A stretch of DNA of 64,000 bases from Stichopus chloronotus (taxonomy: Eukaryota; Echinodermata; Holothuroidea; Aspidochirotida; Stichopodidae): positions 7,689,506 through 7,753,505 of the forward strand of contig CM037838.1 of assembly GCA_021234535.1 (NCBI GenBank), written 5' to 3'. The translations under genes were made by a program, and so were the position numbers. Below are positions 32,676 through 64,000 of the stretch, piece after piece (the first letter of the stretch is position 1; each line of letters begins with the position of its first letter). The notes beneath the pieces are model-generated. The model made no database searches and was not told the origin of the DNA. It was given only the letters and a program-made list of their open reading frames with translations.

Positions 32676-33872
32676 ATCACCTGGATTATGTAAAGTATAA
32701 CAAAGGGAGTAATGTTGCAAGAAATGTATTAGGCAGTACTGTCCATAGCCTGTAAGTTTAGTTTGCCCATCTGCAATAGACATTGAACATGGGTCTAGTA
32801 ATGACAGTCATACAAAAACACTTTGTACAGCACAGGCCAAATTTACTGCAACCAGAAATTTTGAACTGAACTAGTGTCTTGAATTTTCGAATAAAAAAAA
32901 AACTAGTGAAAATGCAGTTAGGCTCAAATTATAACCAATGATGATGCCTTAATTACACATTGATTTACAGTACCTGTTTGTGATTGATCAGCAGTTCCTT
33001 CCTACTTAGTCTTAGGCAATAAAAATCACGAGGTCTAAGTCCTTCACAAATAACTACGTACTGTACTATGATCAGCATACTAAGTCTAGGCCTTCAGCAT
33101 AGGCCTAAGACTGAATTTTGACTGCTCAGGAGTTTGGAAATGCATGCCATAAAGCAAATGACATCACTCATCAGTGGGAAACATTATATTGGCCTCATTT
33201 CATAGGCATTTGTTAAAACTTGAAACTGCTTAAAGCATGTCACTGTTGGCTAGCTTAGCCTACGCTCAGTTAAATTGATGCAAATGCAAGCAATGTAAAA
33301 TGTAACCTGGGTGAGGAAAGTTGTAGACCTGAGATTGCTAGAGTTAGGCTAGACTAACTTTACTTAGGCCTAGTTCAGCTTGGAGGTTGGAGTATGCAAT
33401 CACTTTGTCTGCATAGTGGCCTATAGGCTAGGAAAGACTTACCCTAGATTACAGGGATTTTGTTACAATACTTGCAGTTGTAAGGCTTCACTAGTTTGTT
33501 CATGTTAGTGGTATTAGTAACTGTTATTGTCTAACTCCCTTTTTAACTTAGGTCTTACGCCCATCGCCAAACGTTATAGTCTTCTTAATTTACCTCAGTA
33601 GGAAAACCCAAATACCTGTTGAGAGTTCTTAGCTGGTAGGCTAGTAGTAAATATAGAATTCCTGACATAAACCCTATCATACCTGTAAACCACAGAACTG
33701 GGGGGGTTAAAGTAAACGGGTGCTTCTTTTGGAGATTTGTGTTGAATCCTTGTGGAAGACGCTGGGCCTGAGTGACTAACAGTAACAAGTCAGTACATTC
33801 ACATATATGCTCGAGCTCAGCATGCACAGTACAGTACACGTACAGTTTCTAGTTCTCTTACATTACACTTAC
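32676..33872 (-). other. Inferred 5'UTR intron of CDC7
   Basis: A GTAAGT donor on the minus strand at 33,872-33,867 and an AG at 32,682-32,681 (CATAATCCAG) bracket about 1.2 kb. The translated exon starts only five bases before the ATG, so a separate upstream non-coding exon is required. No coding potential is seen within the interval. Confidence 0.6.
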
Positions 33873-34240
33873 AAGTTACAGTACGTTGGTTCGGAGGACG
33901 GTCATGTCTGCATTTCCCGCGGTAAGGTTTAAAGCGCTATTAATAGACTTTGCTATCCAGTCGTTTCAATCGACGGAGTGATGAGATGACCAGTTCACGT
34001 ACTAATGGAATTTCCATTTCCTGAGCTACACACACTGAGGTAAATATATACATATTATACTACCTCAATGGCTATAATATACATGTTGGGTCTGCCGGCT
34101 AGCCAAAACACATACACTAACAAACAATACAACATTCAGTCCACGGCACTCTCTCAGCATTCGGAGCAACACATGACAAATCTCAAAAAAAAGAGGAGTA
34201 TCACCTTTGTGTCACGGAATCACATTCATAGACATTTATA
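33873..34240. promoter_or_regulatory. Shared head-to-head promoter region, CDC7 and DDX46
   Basis: Only about 370 bp separate the inferred end of the CDC7 5'UTR exon (33,873, minus) from the DDX46 start codon (34,241, plus). The first exons of both genes must lie inside it. No TATA box is placed with confidence. An E2F-type site sits at 33,913-33,920. The arrangement is that of a bidirectional promoter of two growth-related genes; transcription starts are not visible from sequence. Confidence 0.7.
33913..33920. promoter_or_regulatory. E2F-type site TTTCCCGC
   Basis: The octamer is an exact match to the E2F consensus TTTSSCGC and lies about 40 bases upstream of the inferred CDC7 5' donor. E2F control of CDC7 is established in mammals. 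Binding here is inferred from the motif and position. Confidence 0.55.
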
Positions 34241-60121
<25,881 letters not shown>

Positions 60122-60668
60122 GGAGCGGAGAGTCGCTTTGCTGATTTTCAAGGAATGTTCAACGAAGTCGAGATTAACCAAAAACGTGGCAGCTGGCTTA
60201 TTCCCAACAGCACACTGTGTACTGCTTACTGCTGTATGAAAGCTTCCTGGAGATTGGTAACTGGCCTGACTGATGACCCTAGCAACTCAGTAATGAACTG
60301 CATTCAGATGCTTTCAGGCCTTGACAAACTCTGGGTCTGGGGTAGATGCTGCAAAATCCATAGAACTTCTTGGAGTTTCAATTACAACTTTCTGTTGACC
60401 CTGACTTTTTCACTCTTCGAGCAATATCTATCATTCTTCAGTCGAGATCCTCAGCTGCATTTTCTGTGGAAGGAGCAACTTGCTTGTTAATTCCAATTGT
60501 TGACAGTTGTTGACTTATACGAATCCCCTGTACTGGTTATGCCTGCACAGAAGTTCGATACGGTTTGACGGTTTGTCCGCTCTGCATGCAAGAATTGATT
60601 GTTTTCAGTTTGTGGATCCATCTCTTACGTATCTTTTGACCGACCATTTTTCTGTCTCCATCAATAAA
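60122..60668 (+). other. DDX46 3'UTR
   Basis: The first AATAAA after the stop codon is at 60,663-60,668, giving a 3'UTR of about 550 bases. Further AATAAA signals downstream (for example near 61,120) could extend it. The open frame at 60,155-60,490 lies within it and has no domain. Confidence 0.5.
60663..60668 (+). terminator. Candidate poly(A) signal, DDX46
   Basis: This AATAAA is the first canonical hexamer after the DDX46 stop codon. Confidence 0.5.
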
Positions 60669-63600
60669 AATTATGTGATGAGAGTGGACTAGGAATTGAA
60701 GATATTCTTCAGAGATGATAAAAATGAGATCAAAAGATTATCCCCCTCCCTTTCCCTTCTCTAAAGTCTTTGTAATGGGCAGGTCTTTGTGCAACTGCGT
60801 AGCTGTTTTATATTTCTCCACGTTCTTTTGCCGTGACCCTGTGACGCTCGGACTCACTGACAGGGTATCCGTGACCGTGTCACACGTGTCACCCTCTGCA
60901 GGAACCTGCAGGGGGTCAGTGGCGGTAAGGATGGAAACCAACCAATCATGATCGGGGATGTCTTTTATTCAAAACATCGGTGAAGAAAGCAAAATTGTTT
61001 TTCAGAGATTATGATGAATTCTGCAAATGTATTTTGTACATATTGCTTTTACACATTGCAATGGCATTTCTCATTTTATCTACTCATTTTAGTCATAGTG
61101 GTTTCAAACGTTTTGATTAGAAATAAAAAGGAAAGATCCCCCACACCACCCTCTTTTCTTGTCTCAAAATATTGTGAAGTTTTTAATCTTGTCACACTTT
61201 GGAAAATTGTATTTATCTCCTCTTGATAAATTCACTTTTTTCCTTGTTATTTCATTTGTCTTCAAGAACCTTCCTCACTTTTTCCCATAAAACCATAAAT
61301 CTGCCAAGATTGCAGAAAATAGCATGTGACAGTACTGTCTTAACAATGGCGATTTTCTCTCAACCCCCTAGAGAAAATGCCATTGTTCCAAGAATAAAGG
61401 TAGGAAGATGGGCAATTTTATTAGGCCTTTGTCAATTTATCTGATGTATTATACCTGATGCATATGTAGTAGATATACCTGTTGGCACTCAGGCTCAGAG
61501 AACACCAAAAGACCATTCCCTAATATCATGACAATGGATCCAGTGACCCATGACTTACACTATACAGTCAGCTTCGGCCTCAGGGCGTTCGTTTGGACTA
61601 ATGACACGTCCTTTAAGGATGAATCGGGAATTCTAGGCTTCATCTATCCCCGTTTAATAATGTCGGCGTATTGGTTGTTCGGGAAGGCAGGTCTCAAGAC
61701 GTTTTATTGTAGAATCAGCTACTACAATTTCTAAGTCAATCAATCTTAAGGTTCTTACATAATTTTGGGACAAACTTAATTTGATGCGTAAGTCCTGTGC
61801 TGATCAAAAATAAGTGTTAGAAGCCAGTGAGTCAGCATTTTTTTATTTTTTTAGGCAACAAGGCTAGAGTTTGCCAAGATTTCAACGTAACATGGCATTA
61901 CCAACTACAACTGAATCAGGCAAGGCTGCTTGTTTCCAATTGTTGGACCATCGTTTCTTGTAATTGATTTCAGTCAGGGAGAGAGAGAACAGTTTCACCA
62001 GTCTTGAGTTGCATATACGCCCGTAACCAGTGGGGGGATAGATAGGGGTCATTATCCCCCTTCTGCTGCCCCCCCCCCACACACACACACATCCCTACTC
62101 TAATTCTAACTGTTTGTCACAATGACTGGCATGTATTCTATCATGGTTCTTCATTGAACAAAAACTAAGTTACCCCTTGAGCAATACAGAATATCTCCAA
62201 CCTGTCTTTGAGATAATGTACAGTGGGGAAGCTACCATATGGTCAGGGAGCGGTCGTCCCCTTCCCCCCCCCCCCTTCGACAGACTCAAATGGACTAACC
62301 ACTGCCCTTTTCAGCTTCACGAAAGAGATATAGTAAGAAGAAAAAATGAAAGAGAAGGTCAATTTTATCAGACGTTTTCAGCGGAAAACTCCCAAATGAG
62401 ATTAATTTTCCACCTAAGAAAATAATGACAATACCATTTTCTGGAGCTTATTACTTGCTGACTGCCCTGTGAAGGGTGATTTCAGGCAATCAATGCTGGA
62501 GGGTATGTATTTTTTCAGGTTCGATCGGCTCCAAACCGGACGATGGTAGAGCCCTAGAGATAGTCTTCAAACAATTCTCAGTTCACCCTCTAATCAGAAA
62601 TTCAGTGCGACAGGGGCATACGGTATTTGCATTTCACACTGTATCACGCTCGTTGATGTCCCCTCATCCACGTCCTAGGCTCAGTAAGAATACAAATCTA
62701 GCTACGCTCATAGCGGCGCACTTTGAGTCTTGAAACCCTGCAAACAATCACTGTGACTTCAATGCCCATTAAAAGGGGTGGGACTTAGGATATTTTTATA
62801 CAACCGCCGTATGGCAACATGGTAGCAGTGGTCATGCATAGGCGTCAACTAGTGGAGGGGAAGTATATAACATATTTGTTCCTCCCAAGACAGTTTGTGA
62901 CCTGAAAATAAAAAAGAAAAGTAACAAAGTATTTAAGCTTTTCACAGTGTAAGTGTATATTTTCAAACCTGAATGCTTAGAAATTTAGAAAACTTATGCG
63001 CTGAAAATAACAACTCCTGAGACTGAAAAGCTATATTGCCTGAAATGTGCGAGGTATTTTTTATAATAAGTCTCTGTAAGCTACGCCGCAACCGATGCTT
63101 GCGACTTAGATAAAGTCTATGGTTTCTACTGTAGCTTCCCGTGGCGGGTGAAAGAGATGGGAAATCCGTTGTTAAGATCAGAACTTACTCTTGAAATGAG
63201 ACACAACATAAGTATTGATTGGTGGTGCGATATATAATCACATCAAGGGCAGGATAAGACACACAAAATAACAAGAATTCACTGATATTCATACCAAATG
63301 AACAAGTAAAATAATCCATCCCTTATTCCTATTGGCTACGGGGGTTGTCTGTGAAATGCAAATGATTCCATTGGGTATCACTCCCTCCCAGTGGGTGTGG
63401 CCAACTAATTAGCAATAACAGGCTCATCACAACGTCACTGATAGTCGACTAGCACAGTAAACATCACAAGGCAACAACAGAACTAACACGCAGCTCACGT
63501 AACTACATATGTCTCGGCCCGCACTCACGCGCACACGTGGGCACACACCAACATATGTGAGTGAGTGCGCACGAACGGACGCACGCACGTAGGTACGTAC

Positions 63601-64000
63601 CGAAACACGGTCGCACACGTACGACCATCCGCACGCACGTATGGAACACGTTCCCACGTATGCAGGTAGGGCTCACTTGTACATATGCACTTAATTAAAG
63701 CAATACCTTGCGATTTTACAAATCGTTCTACATGTATGCATGATGAGTCTACGTATACGTAAGAGTTAACTACGATGCCATACTATTCTACAAACTGCAT
63801 TTTACACTATATAGAGATAGGTACCCTAATATAATAGAATCTAGTGTTATTACCAAGGAACACCTCAATCCTTTGTGTACGGTCTCCGTAGACCTCCAAA
63901 AACCTCCACCCCTTCCAGCAATGAAAAAGTTTGACAGTAAAGGAAGGTGTGGGCCATATGCTCCCCGCCCTCTACTTTCAAAATCACATGACTTTCGTGT
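60669..64000. other. Downstream interval without a supported gene
   Basis: No open frame here has a recognisable domain or convincing splice-linked partner. Notable features are a C-run followed by CA repeats near 62,069-62,091 and a CG- and AC-rich alternating tract at about 63,505-63,660. Two stretches of higher GC (61,520-61,700 and 62,515-62,740) could be transposon remnants or outer exons of a neighbour, but I cannot support either. Confidence 0.5.
63505..63660. repeat. Alternating purine-pyrimidine tract (ACGC/ACGT rich)
   Basis: The run is dense in GCACGCACGTA-type strings and almost perfectly alternating, unlike the AT-rich surroundings. Such sequence can adopt Z-DNA. The minus-strand frame across it (VRTYVRASVRAH) is a product of the repeat. 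Confidence 0.7.

Noticed and set aside
61520..62740. Two GC-richer stretches that might be exons or transposon parts
   Set aside because: No domain, no paired splice sites and no terminal repeats that I can support from sequence.

Overview
This is an animal (metazoan) genomic window with three multi-exon genes, GT-AG introns and AT-rich introns full of simple and tandem repeats. The proteins read as clear deuterostome orthologues, with a betaglycan-type ZP receptor, CDC7 and DDX46, but they are much diverged from vertebrates. My best inference is a marine invertebrate deuterostome, most likely an echinoderm. I cannot name the species from sequence alone.

Layout. (1) About 1-16,700, plus strand: the 3' part of a TGFBR3 (betaglycan)-like co-receptor gene. 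Its signal peptide and probably a first orphan subdomain lie left of the window. Nine exons give an open frame of 592 residues from an orphan-domain segment through a ZP domain, a transmembrane helix and a short tail. (2) About 16,700-24,430: no supported gene. This stretch is 3'UTR and intergenic DNA with microsatellites and a foldback repeat. (3) 24,740-32,675, minus strand: a complete CDC7 kinase of 538 residues in nine coding exons, probably with a further 5'UTR exon ending at 33,873. (4) 33,874-34,240: a compact head-to-head promoter interval with an E2F-type site. (5) 34,241-60,121, plus strand: a complete DDX46 (PRP5) spliceosomal DEAD-box helicase of 1,088 residues in 24 coding exons. 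(6) 60,122-64,000: DDX46 3'UTR, then repeat-bearing DNA with no gene I can support.

The genes do not form one pathway. TGFBR3 acts in TGF-beta/inhibin ligand presentation, CDC7 in replication origin firing and DDX46 in U2 snRNP/branch-site recognition. The order and orientation are informative: the convergent TGFBR3-like/CDC7 pair matches my memory of human 1p22, while CDC7 and DDX46 share a promoter here.

The most unusual structure is two tandem arrays seeded from coding sequence. One repeats the CDC7 C-terminal codons in its 3'UTR. The other repeats the end of DDX46 exon 19, with its splice donor, inside the next intron. A minisatellite in a late DDX46 intron carries repeated nuclear-receptor DR1 motifs. 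Exon boundaries were read by eye from splice signals, reading phase and homology recalled from memory; no search was run.
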